Positions 1 through 8,059 of a stretch of DNA of 64,000 nt are shown here, one piece after another. Origin of the DNA: an uncultured Oscillibacter sp. (lineage in GTDB: Bacteria; Bacillota; Clostridia; Oscillospirales; Oscillospiraceae). A model generated the notes under the pieces. The model searched no databases. It worked only from the letters and a program-made list of their open reading frames with translations, and was not told the origin of the DNA. How positions within the stretch are numbered: position 1 is the stretch's first letter; every line of letters begins with the position of its first letter. The position numbers and the translations under genes are program-made. The DNA lies in contig NZ_CAJUBK010000002.1 of NCBI RefSeq assembly GCF_910584465.1, forward strand, positions 74,141 to 138,140. Reading direction: 5' to 3'.

Positions 1-31
1 GTTTTGACCTCAGACAGGCGGGCGGAGGGGC

Positions 32-1552
32 TCAAGCGCTCTCCCCGCACAGCTTCGCCCCGCCCACGGCGACGGCGAAGACGAACCAGAAGATGCACAT
101 CACGCGGGGATAGCTCCACAGATAGTCCGCCGTCCCGCAGACCATGGCCCCGCAGAGGGCGGCGCAGGCGGCGGCGGTGACGGCCCTGGCGGCGGGGGAG
201 CCGCAGTGCCGGACGGCATGGGCCGCCCGCTTGATGCCCCACAGGAGGGACCCCACCAGGCCGGTGACGCCCAGGATGCCCATCTCCGCCCAGACCTGGA
301 GATAGATGCTGTGGGTGTGGACGAAGGGGGCGGGCGCGCGGTAAAGGCGGTGGAGCTTCACATACCGCTGCAGGGCGGCGGAGCCTAAGCCCGCGCCGGA
401 CAGGGGCCGGGCCTGGATGGTCCGCAGGGCGGCCCGATAGAGCGGGAAGCGGCTGGCCGTCGAGGAGTCCGACAGGTCGCCGATGGTCAGGATGCGGTTC
501 CAGATGCTGCTGGGCAGGAAGGGCACCGCCAGGCAGCACAGCACCAGGAAAAGCGGCAGCAGCCTTGGGGCCAGGAGCAGGATCATCACGATCATGGCGC
601 AGGCGAAGCCGATCCAGCTCGCCCGGGAATAGGTCATCCCCAGGGCGGTGACGCCCAGGCAGAAGATCCCGGCGGCGAGGAGCCGGAGCAGGCGGCGCGA
701 GGAACAAAGCGCCAGCGCCAGCGTCAGCGGCAGCAGCAGGATCAGAACCTCGGCGAAGGCGTTGGAGTTGTCGAAGATGGAGTAGATGCGGCCGGGCATC
801 CCGGCGTTCAGGTCCAGCTCCAGGTCCACGATGAAGGGGTTGACCTCGATGCCCTGGATCCGCTGGAACACGCCGTAGGAAGAGGTGACCGCCACGCAGA
901 CGGAGGCGGACGCCGCCAGGCGCTTGAGATCGTCTATGGAACGCAGGGCGCTGACAGTGACCAGCACGCAGAGGGCGGCGGAGATGTGGTAGACCAGGAA
1001 GCGGACGGAGGCGTCCCGGGTCAGGGAGGAGGCCGCGCTCAGGACCACGGCCCCGAAGAACAGGACGGGGAAGAAGCCGATGCGCGTCACGTCCAGGTGC
1101 CGCCCGTCCCGGCCCATGGCCCCGGCGTGGAACAGGACCAGGAGGGCCAGGAAGGCCATGAGGGTGTACGCGTTGTTCCAGCGCTCGTAAGGGATGGTCC
1201 ATAAGAGCAGGATGAGCCAGCTCTCGGCCACGGCGGTCTCGTCCCCCAGGCGGAAGGCCAGGCGGGCGAAGGCGCTGTCCATGAAGACGCCCTCCAGGAG
1301 GAGGCAGAGCCTGCGCAATAAGCGCCCCGGCAGATCCACCGTCCAGACCAGTATCCGGCAGGCCAGGCTGTCCGGCCAGGAGCGGGCCACGGCCCCCTCC
1401 CGGCGCAAGGGCCGGAGGACGGCGCTGCCGCCGATCTGCAGATCGCACCAGGCCCCCAGCCGGAGGACCAGCCGGTGGAGCCCGCTGTCCAGATAGACGG
1501 CCCGGAGCAGGAGCAGGAGCTGATAGAGACGGCTTTCGTTCAGCAGAGTCAT
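32..1552 (-). CDS. O-antigen ligase family membrane protein
   Basis: A polytopic membrane protein of 506 aa with the Wzy/WaaL (PF04932) layout. A hydrophilic N-terminal third of about 110 residues is followed by about ten hydrophobic segments and a large external loop that carries the family-type PLSGAGLGS and THSIYLQVWAEMG stretches. Proteins of this family polymerise or transfer polysaccharide repeat units at the outer face of the membrane. The start has GAGGAA ten bases upstream and lies 19 bp after the stop of the glycosyltransferase, so the two are probably one operon for cell-surface glycan. The long N-terminal extension before the first membrane span is unusual and I do not recognise it. 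The exact substrate cannot be told. Confidence 0.85.
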   Translation of the reverse strand: MTLLNESRLYQLLLLLRAVYLDSGLHRLVLRLGAWCDLQIGGSAVLRPLRREGAVARSWPDSLACRILVWTVDLPGRLLRRLCLLLEGVFMDSAFARLAFRLGDETAVAESWLILLLWTIPYERWNNAYTLMAFLALLVLFHAGAMGRDGRHLDVTRIGFFPVLFFGAVVLSAASSLTRDASVRFLVYHISAALCVLVTVSALRSIDDLKRLAASASVCVAVTSSYGVFQRIQGIEVNPFIVDLELDLNAGMPGRIYSIFDNSNAFAEVLILLLPLTLALALCSSRRLLRLLAAGIFCLGVTALGMTYSRASWIGFACAMIVMILLLAPRLLPLFLVLCCLAVPFLPSSIWNRILTIGDLSDSSTASRFPLYRAALRTIQARPLSGAGLGSAALQRYVKLHRLYRAPAPFVHTHSIYLQVWAEMGILGVTGLVGSLLWGIKRAAHAVRHCGSPAARAVTAAACAALCGAMVCGTADYLWSYPRVMCIFWFVFAVAVGGAKLCGESA

Positions 1553-1571
1553 GGCGTTCCTCGTTTCATGG

Positions 1572-2588
1572 TCAGATGCGGTTTTTCAGGCGGTAGAGCT
1601 GGGTGAGCGTGAAGAAGTGCTTCCCCCGGACCAAGTTGGCCACCATCTGCTTGTTGGGGCTGAGGCCCGCAGGGGCCAGCGCCCGGATGGCCTGCTCCAT
1701 CTCCGGGCGGCGGCAGAACTCCTTGACGGCCTTCTGCCGCTGGCGGATGGACTTCGGGTTGTCCCTGGCGTACTCGTTGCCCACGGCGATGAGCAGTCCC
1801 GCCCAGTTGGAGCTCTCCCGCCACTGGGGCCGGGCGGGCCCCAGGCCGTACTTCTCCACCAGGGCCTCCTTGCGCTCCATGAAGCGGCTGAAGACCTGGG
1901 AGAAGTCCTTCATGTACTTGTGGGTCGCGGAATCAGGGTTGAGGAAATAGCGGTATAGGGGCACGTCCGTCACCGCCAGCTTGCGGCTGTTGCAGAAGTA
2001 CTCCATCAGGAACAGCTCATCTTCCAGATAAGCGCCCTCGAAGGAGATGCGGCAGGAACGGAGGATGCTGGCGGAAAAGAGGTAGCGCCAGATGAAGCCG
2101 TTGAAGATCGGGGGCTGGAGCCTGTCCCCCAGGAGGGGATAGACGATATGCTCCCGGATGCCCTCCTGCGGATAGATCCCGCTGGGGAGCAGGAGCTCGG
2201 GAGCGGAGGAGCCGTCGGGGAACAGGTTCGTGTGGGCGCAGCCGGCGGTGTCCGCGCCGCTCTCCTCCCGGAGGTGCCAGAGGGTCTCCAGGGCATGGAA
2301 CTCGAAGCAGTCGTCGGCGTCCAGGAAGGCGATATAGTCCCCCTTGGCCTCGTTGATCCCCAGGTTCCGGGCCTCGCTGACGCCCTGGTTCTTCTTGCGG
2401 TGGAAGACGCGGACCCGGCCGTCCTTGGCGGCGAACCGGTCGCACAGGGCGCCGGAGCCGTCGGTGGAGCCGTCGTCCACCAGGAGCAGCTCCCAGTCGG
2501 GGAAGGTCTGGCGGGACACGCTCTCGAAGCACCGGTGCAGGAGCTTCTCCGCCTGATAGACAGGGACGATGACAGAAATACTGGGCAT
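1572..2588 (-). CDS. Family 2 glycosyltransferase
   Basis: A GT-A fold, inverting, family 2 glycosyltransferase of 338 aa. The N-terminus has the classic SVIVPVYQAE strand, a VDDGSTDGS nucleotide-binding segment, and the metal-binding DADD motif in FLDADDCFEF at about residue 90. The second half resembles CPS/LPS sugar transferases that work on a lipid-linked acceptor at the inner face of the membrane. I chose the ATG preceded by TGGAGG; an upstream in-frame extension of 38 residues has no such site. It lies just upstream of the O-antigen ligase gene in the same direction, which fits assembly of a surface polysaccharide. Donor and acceptor are unknown. Confidence 0.9.
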   Translation of the reverse strand: MPSISVIVPVYQAEKLLHRCFESVSRQTFPDWELLLVDDGSTDGSGALCDRFAAKDGRVRVFHRKKNQGVSEARNLGINEAKGDYIAFLDADDCFEFHALETLWHLREESGADTAGCAHTNLFPDGSSAPELLLPSGIYPQEGIREHIVYPLLGDRLQPPIFNGFIWRYLFSASILRSCRISFEGAYLEDELFLMEYFCNSRKLAVTDVPLYRYFLNPDSATHKYMKDFSQVFSRFMERKEALVEKYGLGPARPQWRESSNWAGLLIAVGNEYARDNPKSIRQRQKAVKEFCRRPEMEQAIRALAPAGLSPNKQMVANLVRGKHFFTLTQLYRLKNRI

Positions 2589-2759
2589 GATGGACCTCCA
2601 CGCGCCGGGGCGCTCATCAAAAGGGCAGCGGGGGACGAACGAAGGGACCCTCCCCGCGGGAAGGGTCCCGGCTATCGCGCCGGCTGCCGGGATATAGGCC
2701 ATTGTACCCCATTTTTACCAGGAGGTCAACGCCTTTTCCCGCAGCCTTATCAAAGTCTG

Positions 2760-2921
2760 TCAAGGCTCGGAGGACGGATCTTCCCCGCCGGGCTCTTCCA
2801 GGAAAAGCTCCTCTGCCTGCCGCTGGGCTTGGAGCAGGGTCTCCCTCAGCTGGGCCAAGGTCTGCTCCGCGTCGGTGACGGCGTTGAACAACAGCAGATA
2901 TTCTTTAGGGATCACGGTCAT
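2760..2921 (-). CDS. Small conserved-looking protein, 53 aa
   Basis: A 53-codon reading frame with an AGGAAG site eight bases before its ATG. The product starts MTVIPKEYLLLFNAV and continues as a glutamine/glutamate-rich amphipathic helix (QTLAQLRETLLQAQRQAEELF) that should form a short coiled coil. It then ends in an acidic tail. Similar very small helical proteins occur scattered in Clostridia, but I cannot assign a function. It stands alone, about 170 bp upstream of the glycosyltransferase and in the same direction. Confidence 0.6.
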   Translation of the reverse strand: MTVIPKEYLLLFNAVTDAEQTLAQLRETLLQAQRQAEELFLEEPGGEDPSSEP

Positions 2922-3156
2922 GGCAGAACTTCCTTTCTTTTAAGAACACAAAATGTAGCCGGGTCCTATGGGTATCATACACAACATTCTGGGAATAACT
3001 TGTCTGAATTTGTCGAGCGCTCCTGAAAATCGAAAAATTTGGAGGGATCGGGGAGAGGGGCGGCGGACTTGGGGGGAAGGCCCCGTTTTTTGGCGGCGGC
3101 GGTCCGGTCCGCCCGGGATGCTCCCATGCTTCCCCGGCAGTCCGGCAGCCCCCCGG

Positions 3157-3309
3157 CCTATCGAGAAACACGGGGGAGCGAAACGGCGGGAAGGGCATGT
3201 GCGGGGGATCCGGGGAGGGCCTCCGGCACCATACGGATCAAAAAGATCTAGGATTTTTGAAGCCCTGGGGACTTGGCCGGCCTGTCGGGAAGACGGCTTT
3301 GAAAAGCTG
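3157..3309 (+). repeat. Intergenic composite palindromic repeat, copy A
   Basis: This non-coding stretch aligns with the repeat at 47945-48107. Shared blocks include TGCGGGGGA followed by a GG/CC-rich inverted arm, a CCATNCGGATC block, a GATCT-AGG hairpin, and a GGCCTGTCGG-AAGACGGCTTT block. It is diverged, so several stems carry mismatches. The rest of 2941-3377 holds no gene that I can support. Confidence 0.55.
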
Positions 3310-3343
3310 GAGCGGCGCAGCCGGGAGGCTGCGCCGCTCCTTG
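3310..3343 (-). terminator. Strong hairpin downstream of the 3378-3944 gene
   Basis: GGAGCGGCGCAGC and GCTGCGCCGCTCC are perfectly complementary around a short loop. On the minus strand the stem is followed by AGCTTTT. It lies 35 bp beyond the stop of the phage-like gene, so a terminator role is likely, although the T-run is short. Confidence 0.55.
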
Positions 3344-3377
3344 GAGATCCCCGTCCCCGGCATCCCCGGGGCCCCTG

Positions 3378-3944
3378 TCACCGAAGGCCGAAAAGCGTGA
3401 GGTGAGTACCGGAGAACAGGTGGCTCTGAGAAGTCTTCAGGCCGATGCCGATCTTCGAGATCTTCTTGAAGGGGAGGTCGGCCCGCAGCACGGTCGGGCC
3501 CGGGCCGAGGATCACGCCCTGGACGATGCGGTCTTCGCTGTGCCACGGGAAGAGGAGCGCCAGGAAGGGCCCCAGGGACAGGTCGGTCCGTATCCGCGTG
3601 TCGGAGGCTTTGGGGCCCATGAGTTCGAGATAGACGCCGTCGTCCCCGCTGCACTGAGAGAGGTCGGGCACGAAAAGGATGCCGTACATGTCCCAGTCGT
3701 TCCAGCTGTCGACATAGTCGCTGACGCTCATCCAGTTAATGGCATCGGAGGATGTATCCTCCATGAGGACCTCGGTCCGGCCCAGCTTGGAGGCCAGCGC
3801 GCTGTTGTCGCCGGCGGCGTCGACCCGGCCGCTGAGGGCGGCGAGGGCGGCGTCCAGCTTGGCGTTGTCGGCGTTGAAGTCGTCCATGCGGATGAGGTCG
3901 GTGAGCTCCCATTGGTTGAGTTTGTAGGTTTGGGTCTCTTTCAT
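3378..3944 (-). CDS. Phage tail-like hypothetical protein
   Basis: 188 aa. The first 35 residues (ETQTYKLNQWELTDLIRM, then DFNADNAKLDAAL) are typical of short N-terminal modules of Firmicute prophage tail or collar proteins. The rest, about residues 70-188, looks like a beta-rich C-terminal domain with no motif I know. The start has GGAGGG nine bases upstream; an ATG five codons earlier overlaps that site and is less likely. No other phage gene is adjacent, but a related cassette lies at 33823-35827. I read it as an orphan tail-type protein, perhaps a relic or a domesticated gene. Confidence 0.6.
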   Translation of the reverse strand: MKETQTYKLNQWELTDLIRMDDFNADNAKLDAALAALSGRVDAAGDNSALASKLGRTEVLMEDTSSDAINWMSVSDYVDSWNDWDMYGILFVPDLSQCSGDDGVYLELMGPKASDTRIRTDLSLGPFLALLFPWHSEDRIVQGVILGPGPTVLRADLPFKKISKIGIGLKTSQSHLFSGTHLTLFGLR

Positions 3945-4080
3945 ACGTGGTCCCTCCATGATTTAAAGAATGATCTGTACCGGGGAGATATGAGAGGACC
4001 GCCGGGGAGGGGGAGTTGCACATGCGCGTGCATAAGGATCTCCGGGACAGGAAAACCTATCCGAAAAAGGAGGTCCTTAT

Positions 4081-4437
4081 ATGGAATATTTGAACGCGTT
4101 CCTCTGCGGCGGGGTGCTGTGCGCCATCGGACAGATCTTCATCGACAAGACCCAGCTGACCCCGGCACGGATCCTGACGGGCTACGTGGTGGCGGGGGTG
4201 ATCCTGAGTGCGGTGGGACTGTATGAGCCGCTGGCGCAGTGGGGCGGCGCGGGAGCGACGGTGCCCTTGACGGGCTTCGGGCATCTGCTGGCGAAAGGCG
4301 TGCGCCGGGCGGTAGACGTGGACGGCTGGCTGGGGGTCCTGACGGGCGGCCTGACGGCGGCGGCGGGCGGCGTGGCCGCGGCGGTGTTCTTCGGCGCGGT
4401 GATGGCGGCGGTGTTCAAGCCCAGCAGCAAGCGCTGA
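4081..4437 (+). CDS. spoVAE: Stage V sporulation protein AE
   Basis: 118 aa, the usual length for SpoVAE. It is hydrophobic with three or four membrane spans and carries the family features CGGVLCAIGQ near the N-terminus, GLYEPLAQWGGAGATVPLTGFG in the middle and a KP-rich end. SpoVA proteins form the inner-membrane channel that moves Ca-dipicolinate into the forespore and releases it at germination. A very strong AAAAAGGAGG site precedes the ATG. spoVAE is normally the last gene of a spoVAC-AD-AE operon; here no spoVA partner is adjacent, so this is a solitary or relocated copy. Confidence 0.88.
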   Translation: MEYLNAFLCGGVLCAIGQIFIDKTQLTPARILTGYVVAGVILSAVGLYEPLAQWGGAGATVPLTGFGHLLAKGVRRAVDVDGWLGVLTGGLTAAAGGVAAAVFFGAVMAAVFKPSSKR

Positions 4438-4545
4438 CCCGGGAGGGTCCCTTTCGTTTTCGATAAAAAAGTTTTCAGGACTTTTTTGAAAGTCCTGAAA
4501 ACTTGCACGGCCTGCCGAAAAGCCTTTTCGGCAGGCCGTGCAAAT
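4436..4545 (+). repeat. Intergenic composite palindromic repeat, copy B
   Basis: Two or three hairpins follow in direct succession: GACCCGGGAGGGTCCC, then AAGTTTTCAGGACTT paired with AAGTCCTGAAAACTT, then GCACGGCCTGCCGAAAAG paired with CTTTTCGGCAGGCCGTGC. It begins inside the spoVAE stop codon and probably also terminates that gene. The same order of stems is seen at 35904-36066 and, reversed, at 44171-44335. Confidence 0.8.
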
Positions 4546-4590
4546 CTGTCACGAAACTGTAACCCATTTCCCCGTGGGGTGTGCTATACT
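4546..4590 (+). promoter_or_regulatory. Putative activator-dependent promoter with 11-bp direct repeat
   Basis: CTGTCACGAAA and CTGTAACCCAT form an 11-bp-phased direct repeat at 4546-4567, much like a Pho-box half-site pair. A good -10 box TATACT lies at 4585-4590, and there is no TTGACA-like -35 at the proper distance. A close match to the repeat, with the same distance to a -10 box, occurs at 29614-29659. It drives the lipoprotein gene at 4686. The regulator identity is inference. Confidence 0.45.
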
Positions 4591-4685
4591 GGAGACCAAG
4601 AGCACTCCTTAAGAAAATGCGGAGGAACGTTCAGCGGCCCCAGGGCCGCGCCAAGATCTTCATCGACAGAAAGGAACCCGACGCC

Positions 4686-5894
4686 ATGCGCCGTTTGCTG
4701 AGTTTGCTGCTGCTGCTGTCCCTGCTGTCCGGCTGCGGGGCCCCCGCGGCCCCTGTGGAGGAGCCCCCTCCGGAGGAGCCGGAGGTCCAGGAGCCGGAGC
4801 CCCCTCCGGCCCCGGTCCAGGAGCCCTATGAGATCGGCGATCCCACGGAGGAGAGGGAGGGCTATGTCCCCTGGACGGGGATCGTGGAGCACCTGTTCTT
4901 CCACCCGGTGATCGCCTATCCGGAGCTGGCCTTCGACGGCGACGCCCAGGCCGACGGCCTGGACGACTTCATGGTCACGGCGGACGAGTACAAAAAGATC
5001 CTCCAGAGCGTTTACGACAAGGGCTACGTCCTGGTGGACATCAACAGCGTCTGGAGCGAGACGGAGGGGGAGGATGGCCAGCCGGAGATGGTCCGCAACA
5101 CCCTCTACCTCCCCGAGGGCAAGAAGCCGCTGGTCCTCAGCTACGACGATACGAACTATTACCCCTATATGCTGGAGAACGGCATGACCTATAAGCTGGT
5201 GATCGGCGAGGACCTGAAGATCGCCTCCTGGGGGAAGGACCCCCAGGGCAGCGAGGTGGTCAGCCGGGACCTGGACGCCATCCCGATCCTGGACAAGTTT
5301 GTGGAAGAACACCCGGACTTCTCCCCCTTCGGGGCCAAGGGGTGCCTGAGCCTGACGGGCTACGAGGGCATCCTGGGCTACCGCACCCAGACGGACACCA
5401 AGGAGTGGGACGACGCCAAGGAGGCCGTCCGCCAAAAGGAGCGGGAGGCCGTCCAGCCCATCATCGAGGAGCTTCGCCGCACCGGCTGGACCTTCGGCAG
5501 CCACACCTGGGGCCACATCCGCCTGGGCAGCGGGAACATGACGAAGATCGAGGCGGACACCCAGCGCTGGCTGGACGAGGTGGGGAGCCTGGTGGGGGAG
5601 ACCGCCGTTTTGTTCTACCCCCACGGCGAGCGTCCCGACGGCAACGACTGGACCCAGACCGGCCCGGCGTTCCAGTACCTACATAGCAAGGGCTTCCGGG
5701 TGTTCTGCTCCGTAGGGGTGGAGAGCTTCAGCTTCATCAAGAAGGACATCTGCGCGGTGATCTGCGACCGCCTCCACCCGGACGGGACGACGCTCCGCCA
5801 TTCGAGGGACCGATACCTGCAATTTTACGACGCGAAGGATATCATGGACGTGGACGTGCGTCCCCAGCGCGAGATATCCTGGACGGAGGAGTGA
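4686..5894 (+). CDS. Lipoprotein, polysaccharide deacetylase-like
   Basis: 402 aa. A lipoprotein signal peptide ends in the lipobox LLSGC at about residue 15-17 and is followed by a proline/glutamate-rich linker of about 35 residues. The globular part shows the deacetylase (NodB-like) pattern: LVLSYDD near residue 160 for the first metal/catalytic motif, SHTWGH near residue 275 for the H-x3-H metal motif, and FYPHGE later. Members remove acetyl groups from cell-wall or other polysaccharides outside the membrane. GAAAGGAAC precedes the chosen ATG; a longer frame lacks a signal peptide. It overlaps no neighbour and sits 15 bp before cdd, probably co-transcribed. Confidence 0.8.
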   Translation: MRRLLSLLLLLSLLSGCGAPAAPVEEPPPEEPEVQEPEPPPAPVQEPYEIGDPTEEREGYVPWTGIVEHLFFHPVIAYPELAFDGDAQADGLDDFMVTADEYKKILQSVYDKGYVLVDINSVWSETEGEDGQPEMVRNTLYLPEGKKPLVLSYDDTNYYPYMLENGMTYKLVIGEDLKIASWGKDPQGSEVVSRDLDAIPILDKFVEEHPDFSPFGAKGCLSLTGYEGILGYRTQTDTKEWDDAKEAVRQKEREAVQPIIEELRRTGWTFGSHTWGHIRLGSGNMTKIEADTQRWLDEVGSLVGETAVLFYPHGERPDGNDWTQTGPAFQYLHSKGFRVFCSVGVESFSFIKKDICAVICDRLHPDGTTLRHSRDRYLQFYDAKDIMDVDVRPQREISWTEE

Positions 5895-5909
5895 GAAAGG
5901 AGCGCCGCT

Positions 5910-6311
5910 ATGACCAGAGAAGAGCTGAAAGCCGCGGCCATTGCCATGATGGACCGGGCGTACATCCCCTATTCCCATTTCCCCGTGGGCGCGGCATTGG
6001 AGTGCGCCGACGGGAGCGTGTTCACCGGCTGCAACATCGAGAACGCCGCCTATTCCCCCACCCTCTGCGCCGAGCGGGTGGCCGTGGGCAAGGCCGTCAG
6101 CGAGGGGCACCGGGACTTCGTCCGCATCGCCGTGGCGGGGAAGTGCGAGGACTACTGCGTCCCCTGCGCCGTCTGCCGCCAGGTGCTCTATGAGTTCGCC
6201 CCGGACATGGAGGTCATCAGCCTCAACGGCAAGGGGGAGGAGCTGGCCCTGCCCTTGCGGGAGCTGCTGCCCCACGGCTTCGGCCCGGAGTACCTGCTGA
6301 AAGAGGGATGA
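5910..6311 (+). CDS. cdd: Cytidine deaminase
   Basis: 133 aa, the length of the small homotetrameric zinc cytidine deaminases, which convert cytidine and deoxycytidine to uridine and deoxyuridine in pyrimidine salvage. The catalytic CAER motif (Cys zinc ligand plus proton-shuttle Glu) lies near residue 53 and PCAVC, with the other two Cys ligands, near residue 85. The N-terminal segment YIPYSHFPVGAAL and the CNIENAAYSPTLCAER block are diagnostic. GAAAGGAGC precedes the ATG. It follows the lipoprotein gene closely and ends in a good terminator. Confidence 0.95.
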   Translation: MTREELKAAAIAMMDRAYIPYSHFPVGAALECADGSVFTGCNIENAAYSPTLCAERVAVGKAVSEGHRDFVRIAVAGKCEDYCVPCAVCRQVLYEFAPDMEVISLNGKGEELALPLRELLPHGFGPEYLLKEG

Positions 6312-6315
6312 AGGA

Positions 6316-6346
6316 GCGCCCCGCCGAAAAGGCGGGGCGCCTGTTT
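6316..6346 (+). terminator. Terminator after cdd
   Basis: GCGCCCCGCC and GGCGGGGCGC pair perfectly around GAAAA, followed by CTGTTTG. It begins five bases after the cdd stop. Confidence 0.75.
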
Positions 6347-6357
6347 GCAGGCAGGGC

Positions 6358-6513
6358 CTATCTCCTCCGGTTCGCCCGGCTGATCCTGGCCAGCACGATG
6401 CCGATCAAAACGCAGAGCAGGCCGGCGATGAGCATCGGGCTGTCCGCGTGCCGGGTCAGCAGGAAGATCCCCAAGAGAAGGAAGACCGATCCGACGATCC
6501 CGACTGCGTACAT
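6358..6513 (-). CDS. Small membrane protein, 51 aa
   Basis: A 51-codon gene with GAGGAGG about nine bases before its ATG. The product MYAVGIVGSVFLLLGIFLL has one membrane span, then a short polar turn (TRHADSP), a second span (LIAGLLCVLIGIVLA) and a basic tail ending RRR. That is a two-span hairpin with both ends probably in the cytoplasm. I do not recognise a family. It stands alone, divergent from nothing and about 70 bp downstream of the metallo-hydrolase operon. Confidence 0.6.
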   Translation of the reverse strand: MYAVGIVGSVFLLLGIFLLTRHADSPMLIAGLLCVLIGIVLARISRANRRR

Positions 6514-6583
6514 AGGGCATATCCTCCTCATGATGGGATACGGTTTTTTGTCATGCCGGGCAGATGGACAGGGCTCTTCCTTG

Positions 6584-7321
6584 TCAGAACTCGAAGACCT
6601 GTCCGGTCCGCTCCACCGGCACGGTGCGGTCTGTAAAGGCGGGATACTTTTCCAGGAATTTCCTGGTGAAACCGAAGTCCCCCCACTGGTGCATGGGCAG
6701 GAAGCGCCGGATATCCGCCGTTTCGAGGAGGTACGCCGGCCCCCAAAAGCCCGCCTCCCCCAGCCGGGGGTCCAGCGGCAGCATGGCCAGGTCGATCTTT
6801 CGTCCGCGGAGGGGCTCTGCGTACTTTTTGAAGTTGACCTCCATGTTCCGGTTCCAGCCCTTGTCCTCCCCCTCCCAGTGCCACCAGTTCAGGTCCCCGG
6901 CGTGGAAGACGGTCCGTCCGTCCGGCAGTGTCACCAGGAAGGCGACGCCCTCGTCGGTAGAGGACAGGGTCTCGATCTCCGCCTGGGGCAGGGAAAGGGT
7001 CTGACCGCCCTGACGCACCCGGGCCTTCCCCGCCGTCACCGGGGAAATGCCCCAGCGCCGGCGGTGGGGGAGGTCCAGGGAGATGCCCTTGCCCAGGAGG
7101 AAATAGACATCCCGGTTCCCGTCGTCCAGGACCTCGTCCTTCCATCTGTCCAGGGCGAAGATCTCCGGCTTGAAGTGGTCCTCGTGCCGGTGGCTGGCAA
7201 AGACGTACAGGGGGACTCCCGGCCTCAGCGCCGGGAGTTCCCCTTTCCACCAGTCGAACAGCAGTGAGACGGGATCCGTCTCTACCAGGAAGCCGCTGTG
7301 GTCCAGGAAGGTGACTCGCAT
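6584..7321 (-). CDS. MBL-fold metallo-hydrolase
   Basis: 245 aa with the metallo-beta-lactamase fold. Motif II is SHRHEDHF near residue 45 (the H-x-H-x-D-H metal signature). Further expected segments are FHAGDLNWW near residue 110 and the terminal His region MHQWGDF. The short N-terminus (RVTFLDHSGFLVETD) resembles UlaG/YtnP-like hydrolases of small phosphorylated or lactone substrates, but the substrate is not evident. Its ATG overlaps the YbjQ stop codon (TGATG), so it is translated coupled to that gene and belongs to a three-gene operon with 7321-7876. Confidence 0.88.
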   Translation of the reverse strand: MRVTFLDHSGFLVETDPVSLLFDWWKGELPALRPGVPLYVFASHRHEDHFKPEIFALDRWKDEVLDDGNRDVYFLLGKGISLDLPHRRRWGISPVTAGKARVRQGGQTLSLPQAEIETLSSTDEGVAFLVTLPDGRTVFHAGDLNWWHWEGEDKGWNRNMEVNFKKYAEPLRGRKIDLAMLPLDPRLGEAGFWGPAYLLETADIRRFLPMHQWGDFGFTRKFLEKYPAFTDRTVPVERTGQVFEF

Positions 7322-7632
7322 CACTTCAGCTTCACGGCCGTACCATAGGCCACCACCTCGGCGGCCCCCTGCATGACGGACGACGAGCCGTAGCGCACGT
7401 TGACCACGGCGTCGGCCCCCAGGGCCTGGGCCTCGTCCACCATGCGCTTCGTGGCGATCTGCCGGGCCTCGTTCAGCATCTCGGTGTAGCCCACGATCTC
7501 GCCGCCCACCAGGGTCTTCATGCCGGCCATGAAATCCTTCCCGAAGTTCTTGGACTGGACCACGGTCCCCTTCACGATCCCCAGGGCCTCGATCTCCCGT
7601 CCGGGCACATGATCAATATTCAGCAGCAGCAT
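7321..7632 (-). CDS. YbjQ family (UPF0145) protein
   Basis: 103 aa, full length for the YbjQ/UPF0145 family, which forms homopentamers and has been called a heavy-metal-binding domain without proven function. The signature runs from residue 13 (EIEALGIVKGTVVQSKNFG) through EARQIATKRMVDEAQ and ALGADAVVNVRYG to VVAYGTAVKL. AGGAGGAG precedes the ATG. It overlaps the upstream small membrane-protein gene by 20 bp and the downstream metallo-hydrolase by one base. Confidence 0.92.
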   Translation of the reverse strand: MLLLNIDHVPGREIEALGIVKGTVVQSKNFGKDFMAGMKTLVGGEIVGYTEMLNEARQIATKRMVDEAQALGADAVVNVRYGSSSVMQGAAEVVAYGTAVKLK

Positions 7633-7876
7633 CAGATTCTCCTCCTTCGATCTCTTTGAAACGTTGATATAACACCACCAGGGCGGGGATGACCAGCAGT
7701 CCGCAAAGGCCCGCCAGGGCCGCGAAGAGCCAGGATGCCCACCTGGGCAGGTCCGGGATGGAGCACAGCGCGGCGAAGAAGGCCGCGCAGGCCGTCTGGA
7801 ACAGGGCGAAGGACGTCACGCTCAGCACGGCCTGACGCCGCTGGCGCCGCCTCCGGGATGCGGTCTCGCCTGTCAT
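7613..7876 (-). CDS. Small two-span membrane protein with shared tail
   Basis: 87 aa. An arginine-rich N-terminus (SRRRRQRRQ) precedes two hydrophobic spans and a short tail RFKEIEGGESDAAAEY. That tail closely matches the C-termini of the 8870-9121 protein and of the MerR-type regulator 9105-9755. The family is unknown to me. It is the first gene of an operon with YbjQ and the metallo-hydrolase, and GGAGG lies near the start (revcomp of cctcct at 7886). Confidence 0.6.
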   Translation of the reverse strand: MTGETASRRRRQRRQAVLSVTSFALFQTACAAFFAALCSIPDLPRWASWLFAALAGLCGLLVIPALVVLYQRFKEIEGGESDAAAEY

Positions 7877-7952
7877 AAGGGTCGCCTCCTCTTAGGGGTC
7901 GGATGTGGCGGAGGGCCCAGCTTTTGGCTCCTCCGTAAAAATGGGGAAGGGC

Positions 7953-7981
7953 TTGCGGTGGGAGAACGTTTATGGTATAAT
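7953..7981 (+). promoter_or_regulatory. Sigma-A-type promoter of the PilZ gene
   Basis: TTGCGG (7953-7958), a 17-bp spacer and a perfect TATAAT (7976-7981). It points to the PilZ gene 79 bp downstream. Confidence 0.7.
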
Positions 7982-8059
7982 GGCCCAAAACAGCGGCGGT
8001 CTCCAAGGGGGCCGTCACGACGATGAGGGCCATAAAATTCATGATACAGGTGGTGCGAT

